Below are positions 43,684-50,343 of a DNA stretch of 50,343 nucleotides, piece by piece (position 1 is the stretch's first letter; every line of letters begins with the position of its first letter). The stretch covers positions 1 to 50,343 of the forward strand of contig NZ_BJUK01000026.1 in NCBI RefSeq assembly GCF_007989625.1, in the 5' to 3' direction. The stretch is from Bisbaumannia pacifica (GTDB taxonomy: Bacteria; Pseudomonadota; Gammaproteobacteria; Pseudomonadales; Halomonadaceae). The translations under genes and the position numbers were made by a program. A model generated the notes under the pieces. The model made no database searches, was not told the origin of the DNA, and saw only the letters and a program-made list of their open reading frames with translations.

Positions 43684-43709
43684 CGCGGCGGGGCGAAGGC
43701 CTCGCCGCG
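43684..43709 (+). terminator. Hairpin between prfB and lysS
   Basis: 11-bp stem CGCGGCGGGGC/GCCTCGCCGCG with one G-T wobble and loop GAAG. No T-run; may partly separate prfB from lysS transcription. Confidence 0.3.
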
Positions 43710-43776
43710 TGCCGGCGCGTCTTCTCCGTTTCCGCCAGCCCCTTTGCCCAAGCTTAACTCGACTACAGGTAGCGAC

Positions 43777-45327
43777 ATGGCCAACCAGAGCCCCTCCACG
43801 GATAGCCCCCAGCAGGACGAGAACCACCTGATCGCCGAGCGCCGCGCCAAGCTGGCCGCGCGCCGCGAGCAGGCCGTTGCCCAGGGGACGAGTGCCTTCC
43901 CCAATGACTTTCGCCGCGACAGCCAGGCCGCCGAGCTGATGGCCGAGCTCGGCGACAAGGCGAAGGAGGAACTCGAGGCGCTGGGACGCCGGGCGGCAGT
44001 GGCCGGGCGCATCATGCGCAAGCGTGGCCCCTTTATCGTCATCCAGGACGTCTCCGGACAGATCCAGCTCTATGTCGACAAGAAGGGGCTGCCGGCCGAG
44101 GTGCTCGAGGACGTCAAGGGCTGGGATATCGGCGATATCGTCGCCGGGCGCGGGCCGGTGCACAAGTCCGGCAAGGGCGACCTCTATGTGATGATGGAAG
44201 AGGCCAAGCTGCTCACCAAGAGCCTGCGACCGTTGCCCGACAAGTTCCACGGCCTCACCGACATGGAGGCCCGCTACCGCCAGCGCTACGTGGATCTGAT
44301 CATGAACCCCGACTCGCGCCAGGTCTTCGCGACCCGCGCCGGGGTGATCAGCGCCATGCGCCGCTTCTTCGAGGCTCGCGGTTTCATGGAGGTGGAGACC
44401 CCCATGCTGCAGGCGATCCCTGGCGGTGCCACGGCACGCCCCTTTGTCACCCATCACAATGCGCTGGACCAGGACATGTACCTGCGCATCGCCCCGGAGC
44501 TCTACCTCAAGCGCCTGGTGGTGGGGGGCTTCGAGAAGGTCTTCGAGATCAACCGCAACTTCCGCAACGAAGGCCTCTCCACTCGGCATAACCCCGAGTT
44601 CACCATGATCGAGTTCTATCAGGCCTACGCGGACTATAACGACCTGATGGACCTCACCGAGGCGATGCTGCGCAGCCTGACCCAGGAGGTGCTGGGCACC
44701 ACCACCGTGGTCAATACCGTGCGTAACCGCGACGGCGAGGTGCTGGAGACCTTCGAGTACGACTTCGGCCGGCCGCTGCGCCGCCTCAGCGTCTTCGACT
44801 CGATCCTCGAGTACAACCCGGACATCCATGCCGAGGCCCTGGCCGACGAGAGCGCCGCCCGTCAGATCGCCGAGCGCCTGGATATCGACGTCAAGGATGG
44901 CTGGGGCCTGGGCAAGGTCCAGATCGAGATCTTCGAGAAGACCGTGGAGCATCGTCTCCGTGAGCCCACCTTCATCACCGAGTACCCCACCGAGGTCAGC
45001 CCGCTGGCGCGGCGCAAGGATTCGAACCCCTTCGTCACCGAGCGTTTCGAGTTCTTCGTCGGCGGCCGCGAGATCGCCAACGGCTTCTCCGAGCTCAACG
45101 ACGCCGAGGACCAGGCCGAGCGTTTCCGCGAGCAGGTGGCCGAGAAGGAGGCCGGCGACGACGAGGCGATGTATTACGACGCCGACTATGTGCGCGCCCT
45201 CGAATACGGCCTGCCGCCCACCGCCGGCGAGGGGATCGGTATCGATCGCCTGGTGATGCTGCTCACCGACAGCGCCTCGATCCGCGATGTGTTGCTGTTC
45301 CCGGCCATGCGCCCCGAAGGCGATTGA
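43777..45327 (+). CDS. lysS: Lysyl-tRNA synthetase (class II)
   Basis: 516 residues from ATG 43777 ([13 protein letters not shown]). An OB-fold anticodon domain ([20 protein letters not shown]) is followed by the class II core with motif 1 ([17 protein letters not shown]), motif 2 ([21 protein letters not shown]) and motif 3 ([14 protein letters not shown]). The prfB-lysS order is conserved in gammaproteobacteria. Confidence 0.97.
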   Translation: MANQSPSTDSPQQDENHLIAERRAKLAARREQAVAQGTSAFPNDFRRDSQAAELMAELGDKAKEELEALGRRAAVAGRIMRKRGPFIVIQDVSGQIQLYVDKKGLPAEVLEDVKGWDIGDIVAGRGPVHKSGKGDLYVMMEEAKLLTKSLRPLPDKFHGLTDMEARYRQRYVDLIMNPDSRQVFATRAGVISAMRRFFEARGFMEVETPMLQAIPGGATARPFVTHHNALDQDMYLRIAPELYLKRLVVGGFEKVFEINRNFRNEGLSTRHNPEFTMIEFYQAYADYNDLMDLTEAMLRSLTQEVLGTTTVVNTVRNRDGEVLETFEYDFGRPLRRLSVFDSILEYNPDIHAEALADESAARQIAERLDIDVKDGWGLGKVQIEIFEKTVEHRLREPTFITEYPTEVSPLARRKDSNPFVTERFEFFVGGREIANGFSELNDAEDQAERFREQVAEKEAGDDEAMYYDADYVRALEYGLPPTAGEGIGIDRLVMLLTDSASIRDVLLFPAMRPEGD

Positions 45328-45375
45328 AGGGGGGCGCCTCCTTCCGTGGGGGCGCATGAACCGGGGCGGGAAGTG

Positions 45376-45405
45376 TTGGTAACTGCGAGCCCTTGCGCCC
45401 ATAAT
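45376..45405 (+). promoter_or_regulatory. Sigma-70 promoter of the 128-aa acidic gene
   Basis: TTGGTA (45376-45381), 18-base spacer, CATAAT (45400-45405), 30 bases before the start codon. Confidence 0.55.
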
Positions 45406-45434
45406 GCCCAGGAATCGTCATCGAGGAGAGTGCG

Positions 45435-45821
45435 ATGAAACTGCTCAACCGCTCCGCCCTGAGCGTCAAGCCGACCCAGCCCTTCCTGGACTGGATCAAC
45501 TCCCTAGAGCCCACGGTGGGCGAGGATGACCTGACCCTCGATGACATCGATCGGGAAAGCACCGTCTACCTGATCCCCGAGATGGATGCCCCGGAGGCCC
45601 TGCAGGCCTTCGTCCGGGAGCGCTACCTGGAGATCCTCGAGACCGAGCTGCGGGCCTGGGAAGAGGACGAGCGCCTCTGGCCCGAGACCCTCGACTGGGC
45701 GCTCTTCCAGCGCTTCCTGCGGGTCGAGCACAGCTATCTGGCCATGGACCTGGACGATGAGGCGCCCCTGGAAATCTCCGAGTTCGACGATGCCCTGCTG
45801 ATGGAAAGCGACCCGGATTAA
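45435..45821 (+). CDS. Uncharacterised acidic 128-residue protein
   Basis: RBS CGAGGAGAG; start MKLLNRSALSVKPTQPFLDW. The protein is strongly acidic (GEDDLTLDDIDRE, WEEDERLWPETLDW, MDLDDEAPLEISEFDD), has no signal peptide or membrane segment, and contains several Trp. The early K-P-x-QPFLDWINSLEP stretch looks like a defined motif. I do not recognise a characterised family. It has its own promoter and a strong terminator, so it is a stand-alone gene. Confidence 0.75.
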   Translation: MKLLNRSALSVKPTQPFLDWINSLEPTVGEDDLTLDDIDRESTVYLIPEMDAPEALQAFVRERYLEILETELRAWEEDERLWPETLDWALFQRFLRVEHSYLAMDLDDEAPLEISEFDDALLMESDPD

Positions 45822-45843
45822 GCGGATCGCCTCACCGTCCTCC

Positions 45844-45867
45844 AAGACCGGCCGCGGCCGGTCTTTT
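45844..45867 (+). terminator. Terminator of the acidic-protein gene
   Basis: Perfect stem AAGACCGGC/GCCGGTCTT around CGCG, followed by TTCGTTG. Confidence 0.85.
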
Positions 45868-45893
45868 CGTTGCGCTGGTACAAACGGAACCTC

Positions 45894-47300
45894 ATGAGCC
45901 GACTCTTCTCCACCCGTCCCGGCGACGATGGCCTGCCGGGCCCCGAGCGCCGCCTGGCCGTCCTGACCCTGGTGCTGGGCACCCTGATCACGGTGGTGGA
46001 CGTCACCATGATCAACGTGGCCCTGCCCTCCATCGCCCGCGACCTGATCATCTCCGAGGCCCGAGCGGTGTGGGTGGTGACCAGCTTTCAACTGGTGTGT
46101 GGCGCCAGCCTGCTGCTGTGCGCCGCCCTGAGCGAGCTGCTGACCCGGCGTCGCCTCTACCTCTCGGGGCTGCTGCTGTTCTCCGTCGCCTCCCTGGGCG
46201 CCGCCCTCTCCGAGCGCTTCGAGACCCTGCTGCTGTTCCGCGCCCTCCAGGGGCTGGGGGCCGCCGCCACCCTTTCCATTGGCCCCTCCATCTATCGACA
46301 GGTCTTCCCCTCGCGGCTGCTGGGGGCGGCCATGGGCTTCAGCGCCATGGTGGTGGCGGTGGGCTATGCCTCGGGGCCGGCCCTGGGTGGGCTGGTGCTG
46401 GCCGTCGCCGACTGGCCCTGGCTGTTCGCCCTCAATGTGCCCCTGGGGCTGATCGCCGCCATGCTGGCCTGGCGAGCGCTGCCTGCCGAGCCGCGCCGCC
46501 AGGGTGGCTTCGATCTGGCCGGGGCCCTGCTCTCGGCGGCGATGCTGGTGAGCTTCTTTCTGGCCATGGACGCCCTGGGCCATGGCGACGCCTGGGGGCT
46601 GGCATTGCTGGCCTTGAGCCTGGCCTGTGGCGTCGCTTTCCTGGCCCGCCAGCGTCGCGCCCGTTATCCGCTGCTGCCGCTGGGGCTCTTCCGCGAACCG
46701 CGCTTCGCCCTGGGCATCCAAGCCCAGGGGCTGACCTTCATCGCCCAGGGGCTGGTCTTCGTCGCGCTCTCCTTCTACTACCAGAAGGAGCTCGGCTACT
46801 CGCCCCTGCAGACCGCCTGGCTCTTCACCCCCTGGCCGCTGATCATCATGCTCACCGCGCCCCTGGCCGGACGCCTGGCGGATCGTGTCAATCCGGCCCT
46901 GCTGGCCAGCACCGGGCTAGGGCTGCTGATGAGCGGCCTGGCGGCCCTGGCGCTGCTGGGGCCCGAGGCGAGCCTCGCCGATAGCCTGTGGCGCATGGCG
47001 CTATGTGGCCTGGGTTTCGGGCTCTTCCAGGCCCCCAACAACCGCGAGCTGATGAGCAGTATCCCCCGGGAACGCAGCGCCAACGCCTCCGGGGTGATGA
47101 GCACCACCCGCACCCTGGGGCAGTCCCTGGGGGTGGCCGTGGTCGGCCTGGTGCTGGCCACCGGTTGGCTGGCCTCGGTGCAGGCGACCCTCTGGCTGGG
47201 CTGCCTGGCCTGCCTGCTGGCCCTGCTGGCCAGCCTGCGGCGCCTGCCGTTGAGTGAGGCGGCGCGCCGCGAGGACCATCGTCGGCGCCTGGCCGAATGA
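45894..47300 (+). CDS. DHA2-type MFS multidrug transporter
   Basis: 468 residues from ATG 45894 (MSRLFSTRPGDDG), after a Met-Arg-Trp upstream frame without RBS. About 14 hydrophobic helices, as expected for the DHA2 (EmrB/QacA) group. Motif D1 and related residues appear in VVDVTMINVALPSIARDL (helix 1), FRALQGLGAAATLSIGP (motif B) and GYASGPALGGLVL (motif C, antiporter signature). It exports drugs or metabolites in exchange for protons; the substrate is unknown. It has no membrane fusion partner nearby, so it acts alone. Confidence 0.88.
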   Translation: MSRLFSTRPGDDGLPGPERRLAVLTLVLGTLITVVDVTMINVALPSIARDLIISEARAVWVVTSFQLVCGASLLLCAALSELLTRRRLYLSGLLLFSVASLGAALSERFETLLLFRALQGLGAAATLSIGPSIYRQVFPSRLLGAAMGFSAMVVAVGYASGPALGGLVLAVADWPWLFALNVPLGLIAAMLAWRALPAEPRRQGGFDLAGALLSAAMLVSFFLAMDALGHGDAWGLALLALSLACGVAFLARQRRARYPLLPLGLFREPRFALGIQAQGLTFIAQGLVFVALSFYYQKELGYSPLQTAWLFTPWPLIIMLTAPLAGRLADRVNPALLASTGLGLLMSGLAALALLGPEASLADSLWRMALCGLGFGLFQAPNNRELMSSIPRERSANASGVMSTTRTLGQSLGVAVVGLVLATGWLASVQATLWLGCLACLLALLASLRRLPLSEAARREDHRRRLAE

Positions 47301-47301
47301 G

Positions 47302-47307
47302 TACAAT
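47302..47307 (+). promoter_or_regulatory. -10 element of the bolA-holD-rimI operon
   Basis: TACAAT just past the MFS stop, 35 bases before the bolA ATG; -35 is poor. Confidence 0.35.
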
Positions 47308-47341
47308 GGAGGTCCTTTTCCTCTCCCCTAGCGAGGCTCCC

Positions 47342-47650
47342 ATGAGCGTACAGGCGTCCATCGAAGCGAAACTCCAGGCCCTCGAGCCCAGCATGCTGTT
47401 GGTGGAGAACGAGAGTCACAAGCACCATGTGCCGCCGAACTCCGAGACCCACTTCAAGGTGACCCTGGTCTCCGAGCGCTTCGGCGGCATGCTGCCGGTC
47501 AAACGCCACCAGCAGATCTACGCCCTGCTGGCCGACGAACTGGCCGGCCCCGTGCATGCCCTGGCATTGCATCCCTATACCCCGGAGGAGTGGGCCGCCC
47601 GGGGCGGCGAGCGGCCCGATTCCCCGAACTGTCGCGGCGGCGGCCGGTGA
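47342..47650 (+). CDS. bolA: BolA-family protein
   Basis: 102 residues from ATG 47342 (MSVQASIEAKLQALEP) with GAGG upstream. BolA fold with the conserved LLVENESHKHHVPPNSETHFKV (His of the 2Fe-2S site), LVSERFGGMLPVKRHQQIYALL and HALALHPYTPEEW. BolA proteins work with monothiol glutaredoxin in iron-sulfur handling and influence cell shape under stress. Its stop overlaps the GTG start of the HolD-like gene. Confidence 0.93.
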   Translation: MSVQASIEAKLQALEPSMLLVENESHKHHVPPNSETHFKVTLVSERFGGMLPVKRHQQIYALLADELAGPVHALALHPYTPEEWAARGGERPDSPNCRGGGR

Positions 47651-48468
47651 TCAACGAGCCGCAGCGCCTCCAGTACCTGGAGGCCATGGGACTGACCGCC
47701 TGGACGGCCCGCTATCGGCTGCCCGGGGCGGCCGAGACCCCGGCCTGCGACTGGCCCGAGGAGGCGCCGGTGGCGGCTCAGGCACCCCGGGCCCGCCTGC
47801 AGGCGCTGCTGCAGGAGCCCGCGGCGCCCTCCCGCGAGCCCGCCGAGGCGACGCCCAAGGTATCGCCCCAGACATCGCCCCAGGCATCGCCCGAGACGAC
47901 TGCCGGGCCTGGGCGGGCCAAGGCCCTGCTGGGCGAGGCTCCCCAGGCCCCGGCTGCCACGCCGCCTGAGGCCCACTCCGCCCAGACCGCGGCCCCCGCC
48001 GCTTCGCCGGTGGCACCTCAGCAGGCGCTGCGCTTCTCCGTACGGCTGATGGCCCTGGAGGGGCGCTGGCTGGTGCTCCTCCCCGAGGCGCCGGATGCCA
48101 TGCAACAGCGACTGCTGAATAACCTGGGGCGTGCCGCCGGCCTGCCCCTGGCGGCGCCCTGGCAGCGCTTCGACTGGCCGCTGATGGAGGAGCTGCCGGT
48201 GGAGGCGCCTCTGGAGGAGGCCCGGGAGGGGTTCAAGGCCTTTATCGCCGGGCGTGGCTGGTACCCGGAGCGGCTGCTGGTGTTCGGTCTCTCGCCGGAG
48301 CTTGGCCGGGTGCTGGCCATCGATGGCGAGCGCAGCGAGGGCCTGGCGCTACCCGCCTGGCAGGGGCCGAGCCTCGCCGAGCTGGCCCGGGATGGCGAGG
48401 CCAAGCGGGCCCTGTGGCCGCGGCTGTTCGCCCTGGGCCAGGCCTGGGCCGGCGATGGCGATGCCTGA
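47647..48468 (+). CDS. holD: Enlarged HolD-like protein (DNA polymerase III psi subunit)
   Basis: 273 residues, GTG start at 47647 overlapping the bolA stop (GTGA). Residues 1-30, with RLQYLEAMGLTAWTARYRLPG, parallel the E. coli HolD start (WQLQQLGITQWSLRRPG). Residues 30-140 are a Pro/Ala/Ser-rich linker with SPQ repeats. The C-terminal half matches HolD in order: RWLVLLPEAPDAMQQRLLNN, WPLMEELP and finally PSLAELARDGEAKRALWPRL, corresponding to ALTDLRANPTARAALWQQI of E. coli. HolD joins chi to the clamp loader. E. coli HolD is about 137 residues and holD-rimI adjacency is conserved, as here. Identity by eye only. Confidence 0.65.
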   Translation: MINEPQRLQYLEAMGLTAWTARYRLPGAAETPACDWPEEAPVAAQAPRARLQALLQEPAAPSREPAEATPKVSPQTSPQASPETTAGPGRAKALLGEAPQAPAATPPEAHSAQTAAPAASPVAPQQALRFSVRLMALEGRWLVLLPEAPDAMQQRLLNNLGRAAGLPLAAPWQRFDWPLMEELPVEAPLEEAREGFKAFIAGRGWYPERLLVFGLSPELGRVLAIDGERSEGLALPAWQGPSLAELARDGEAKRALWPRLFALGQAWAGDGDA

Positions 48469-48931
48469 GCTCGTGCGCCTGGTCGGGGGAGACCTCCCGG
48501 ACCTGCTGGCCCTGGAGCGGGCCGGGCAGCCCCACCCCTGGAGCGAGCGCCAGTTGGCCGATGCCCTGGAAGATGAGGCGGCCCGGGTCAGGGGCGTACG
48601 CGACGGGGAGACACTGCTGGGGCAGGCGATCGTCTATCGGCTGCCCTTTGAGGCGGAGCTTCAGGCCATCACGGTGTCGCCTCGGGCCCGGCGGCGCGGC
48701 CTGGCGCGGCTGCTGCTGGAGAGCGTGGTCGAGACGGCGAGGGGGTGGGGGAGCGAGCGGTTGCTGCTGGAGGTACGAGCCGGCAATGCGCCGGCCCTGG
48801 CGCTCTATCGGGCCGCCGGTTTCACGGAGGACGGGCGCCGCCGGGGCTACTATCCGGGGGTGGCCGGGGCGCCCCGGGAGGACGCCGTGCTGATGTCGCT
48901 CGCGCTGGCACCCCCGGCGGAGATGGCTTAG
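48461..48931 (+). CDS. rimI: Ribosomal protein S18 alanine N-acetyltransferase RimI
   Basis: 156 residues from ATG 48461; ATG 48455 is also in frame. GNAT fold with LQAITVSPRARRRGLARLLLE as the acetyl-CoA P-loop (R/Q-x-x-G-x-G/A) and LLEVRAGNAPALALYRAAGF, the RimI-typical C-terminal strand with the Tyr. It acetylates the N-terminal Ala of S18. Overlaps the HolD-like gene by 8 bases and converges with the zapB-like gene. Confidence 0.93.
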   Translation: MPELVRLVGGDLPDLLALERAGQPHPWSERQLADALEDEAARVRGVRDGETLLGQAIVYRLPFEAELQAITVSPRARRRGLARLLLESVVETARGWGSERLLLEVRAGNAPALALYRAAGFTEDGRRRGYYPGVAGAPREDAVLMSLALAPPAEMA

Positions 48932-49122
48932 GACTGACTACCGCCGTCCAGCTCCTGGAACTTGCTCAACAGGCCATTGAGGCGACGCTGCCACTCGTCG
49001 TGCTCCTGCTTCAGGCGGCTGTTTTCTTCGCGCAGCTCCTCGGCTTCCATCTTCAGCAGTTCCAGGGCCTCCACGGCCTGGGACACCTTCTGTTCGAGCT
49101 GGTTGAAGAGTTCGATACTCAT
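48928..49122 (-). CDS. zapB: ZapB-like coiled-coil division protein
   Basis: 64 residues, almost entirely one heptad coiled coil: IELFNQLEQKVSQAVEALEL then MEAEELREENSRLKQEHDEW and QRRLNGLLSKFQEL. Pattern and length resemble ZapB, which stabilises the Z ring and links it with MatP, and the TIGR02449 family. RBS AGGAGAAACAGG precedes the ATG. Convergent with rimI, 4-base overlap. Confidence 0.75.
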   Translation of the reverse strand: MSIELFNQLEQKVSQAVEALELLKMEAEELREENSRLKQEHDEWQRRLNGLLSKFQELDGGSQS

Positions 49123-49191
49123 CCTGTTTCTCCTGATCGCTGGGCGTGTGGCATGAGCCTACAGGGCGCAGCGTACGATGGCTGGCGCGGC

Positions 49192-49860
49192 TCAGCAAGC
49201 GTCGCCGGCCGGCGACGGCGGGGCCTGGCGCCACTGGCGTTGGTAGAGGCGTCCCAGGGTATCGCCGGCCTTGACCTCCCGATGCAGTCGCCAGTGGGCC
49301 GGCACCCTTAGTGCCAGCTCCTGCTCCACCTCCACATAGATCCATGCCTCGGGGGCGAGCCAGCCATTCTCCTCCAGGCCGATACAGGCCGCCTCCGCCA
49401 GCCCCTGGCGAAAGGGCGGGTCGAGGAAGACCAGGTCGAAGAGGGTGGCGGGGCCGGCCAGGAAGGCCTCCGCGGCCTGGGTCAGGACCCGGCCCCGCTC
49501 GTCAGCCCCGAGGGTCGCCAGGTTGGTGCCGAGCCCCTGGGCTACCCGCGGTTCGCGCTCCACGAAGCAGGCCTGCCGGGCGCCCCGGGAGAGCGCCTCC
49601 AGGCCCAGGGCGCCGGTACCGGCATAGAGGTCCAGCACCCGGGCGCCGGGCGTCACCCCGGTCAGCCAGTTGAACAGGGTCTCGCGGACCCGGTCGGGGG
49701 TGGGGCGCAGGCCGGGGCTATCGGGCACCGGCAGCTGGCGGCGGCGATAGTCGCCGCCGATGATGCGTAGCTTGCCGCGGCCCGCCGGGCCAGATCCTGA
49801 AGCGGTCCCCCGGGACGAGGCGCGGCGCTGGCGAGAGGAAGAAGAAGGGCGTCGTTTCAT
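49192..49860 (-). CDS. rsmD: 16S rRNA (guanine966-N2)-methyltransferase RsmD
   Basis: 222 residues from ATG 49860 (MKRRPSSSSRQRR). The Arg/Ser-rich N-terminal tail is followed by GKLRIIGGDYRRRQLPVPD, the SAM motif VLDLYAGTGALGLEALSRGA, and catalytic LVFLDPPF (N/D-P-P-F/Y). Upstream in-frame GTG at 49926 and ATG at 49896 exist but have no RBS and overlap the predicted promoter. A -10 element ends 7 bases before the ATG, so the mRNA may be leaderless. Divergent from ftsY, as in E. coli. Confidence 0.92.
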   Translation of the reverse strand: MKRRPSSSSRQRRASSRGTASGSGPAGRGKLRIIGGDYRRRQLPVPDSPGLRPTPDRVRETLFNWLTGVTPGARVLDLYAGTGALGLEALSRGARQACFVEREPRVAQGLGTNLATLGADERGRVLTQAAEAFLAGPATLFDLVFLDPPFRQGLAEAACIGLEENGWLAPEAWIYVEVEQELALRVPAHWRLHREVKAGDTLGRLYQRQWRQAPPSPAGDAC

Positions 49861-49867
49861 GGCGGGG

Positions 49868-49896
49868 ATTGTACCCCCGGCCTTCTCCCTAGTCAT
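49868..49896 (-). promoter_or_regulatory. Sigma-70 promoter of rsmD
   Basis: Minus strand ATGACT (49891-49896), 17-base spacer, TACAAT (49868-49873). Predicted start is at or within two bases of the rsmD ATG. Confidence 0.55.
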
Positions 49897-49918
49897 GGCC
49901 GGGGTCGTGCCTCTGGCC

Positions 49919-49927
49919 TTATCCACA
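49919..49927 (+). promoter_or_regulatory. DnaA box TTATCCACA (1)
   Basis: Perfect match to the high-affinity DnaA box, in the rsmD upstream region between the divergent genes. Confidence 0.7.
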
Positions 49928-49995
49928 GTAATGGTTGGCGGTGGCGAGAGGAGGATGTGGCTCGATGTGTAAGGGGAATGCGTATCCCTCCGGCC

Positions 49996-50004
49996 TTATC
50001 CACA
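49996..50004 (+). promoter_or_regulatory. DnaA box TTATCCACA (2)
   Basis: Second perfect DnaA box, followed in the same orientation by a near match ACATCCACA (50002-50010). It lies about 20 bases upstream of the predicted ftsY -10. Confidence 0.7.
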
Positions 50005-50024
50005 TCCACAGTAATGATTGGCAG

Positions 50025-50033
50025 TGGTAGGAT
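50025..50033 (+). promoter_or_regulatory. Possible extended -10 of ftsY
   Basis: TGG-TAGGAT reads as an extended -10, about 37 bases before the ftsY ATG. No good -35; the DnaA boxes occupy the upstream area. Confidence 0.35.
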
Positions 50034-50069
50034 GAGCCGATTCTTCAGACCTCGAGGTCAGATCCCCCC

Positions 50070-50343
<274 letters not shown>

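Larger units (their letters stand above)
49912..50027. repeat. Duplicated 30-base element with DnaA boxes
   Basis: Two copies of GGCCTTATCCACA(TCCACA)GTAATG(G/A)TTGGC(G/A)GTGG, at about 49915-49943 and 49992-50027; the second carries a six-base TCCACA insertion. Together with the DnaA boxes this suggests duplication of a regulatory module. Confidence 0.7.

Overview
The window is high-GC gammaproteobacterial chromosome with tightly packed housekeeping genes. The minCDE, ypjD/corB-ffh, rpsP-rimM-trmD-rplS, xerD-dsbC-hom-thrC-recJ, prfB-lysS and rsmD/ftsY blocks, a phaB gene and the acidic proteins point to Halomonas or a close relative (inference from gene order and composition, not from a search). 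I see no phage, transposon, integron, CRISPR array or rRNA. One tRNA (initiator tRNA-fMet) is present, followed by decayed copies of its own 3' end and terminator.

Layout. 0.2-5.2 kb: small lipoprotein, Tim44-like membrane protein, isochorismatase-like hydrolase, YaaA, Tas aldo/keto reductase, Sel1-repeat protein, DEDDh exonuclease. 5.2-8.4 kb, mostly minus strand: LOG-family hydrolase; a compact operon of an unknown 109-aa protein, a DUF501 protein and a 41-aa membrane peptide; YbaK deacylase with a hotdog thioesterase; an unknown protein. 8.4-12 kb: PatB/MalY lyase, CnoX/YbbN thioredoxin, the tRNA-fMet locus, PhaB. 12-18.5 kb: large DUF349 coiled-coil protein, divergent minCDE, sbcB. 18.5-25.1 kb: M16 peptidase translationally coupled to a SRAP-fold protein whose catalytic residues are all replaced, divergent TetR regulator with a PlsC-like acyltransferase, leuA. 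25.2-31.3 kb: corB and ypjD divergent from ffh, then the S16-RimM-TrmD-L19 operon. 31.3-37.7 kb: xerD, dsbC, hom, thrC, a divergent recJ. 37.7-40.9 kb: a MerR regulator-Cu ATPase-micro-ORF operon with a long-spacer MerR-type promoter. 41-50.3 kb: FadL porin, prfB with its programmed frameshift, lysS, an acidic unknown protein, a DHA2 transporter, bolA, a long HolD-like protein, rimI, zapB-like, rsmD, and the start of ftsY, which runs off the right end inside a hexanucleotide repeat.

The most unusual items are: (1) the SRAP homologue with Cys2, Asn, Glu and His catalytic positions replaced but its fold motifs kept, coupled to an M16 peptidase; (2) the roughly twofold enlarged HolD (DNA polymerase III psi)-like protein upstream of rimI; (3) a decayed tandem tRNA-fMet array; (4) two perfect DnaA boxes inside a duplicated element between rsmD and ftsY; (5) a 23-residue membrane micro-ORF coupled to the copper ATPase and a metal regulator with an unusual cysteine pattern. 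No single multi-gene system of wholly novel type is evident; the rest is ordinary core genome.
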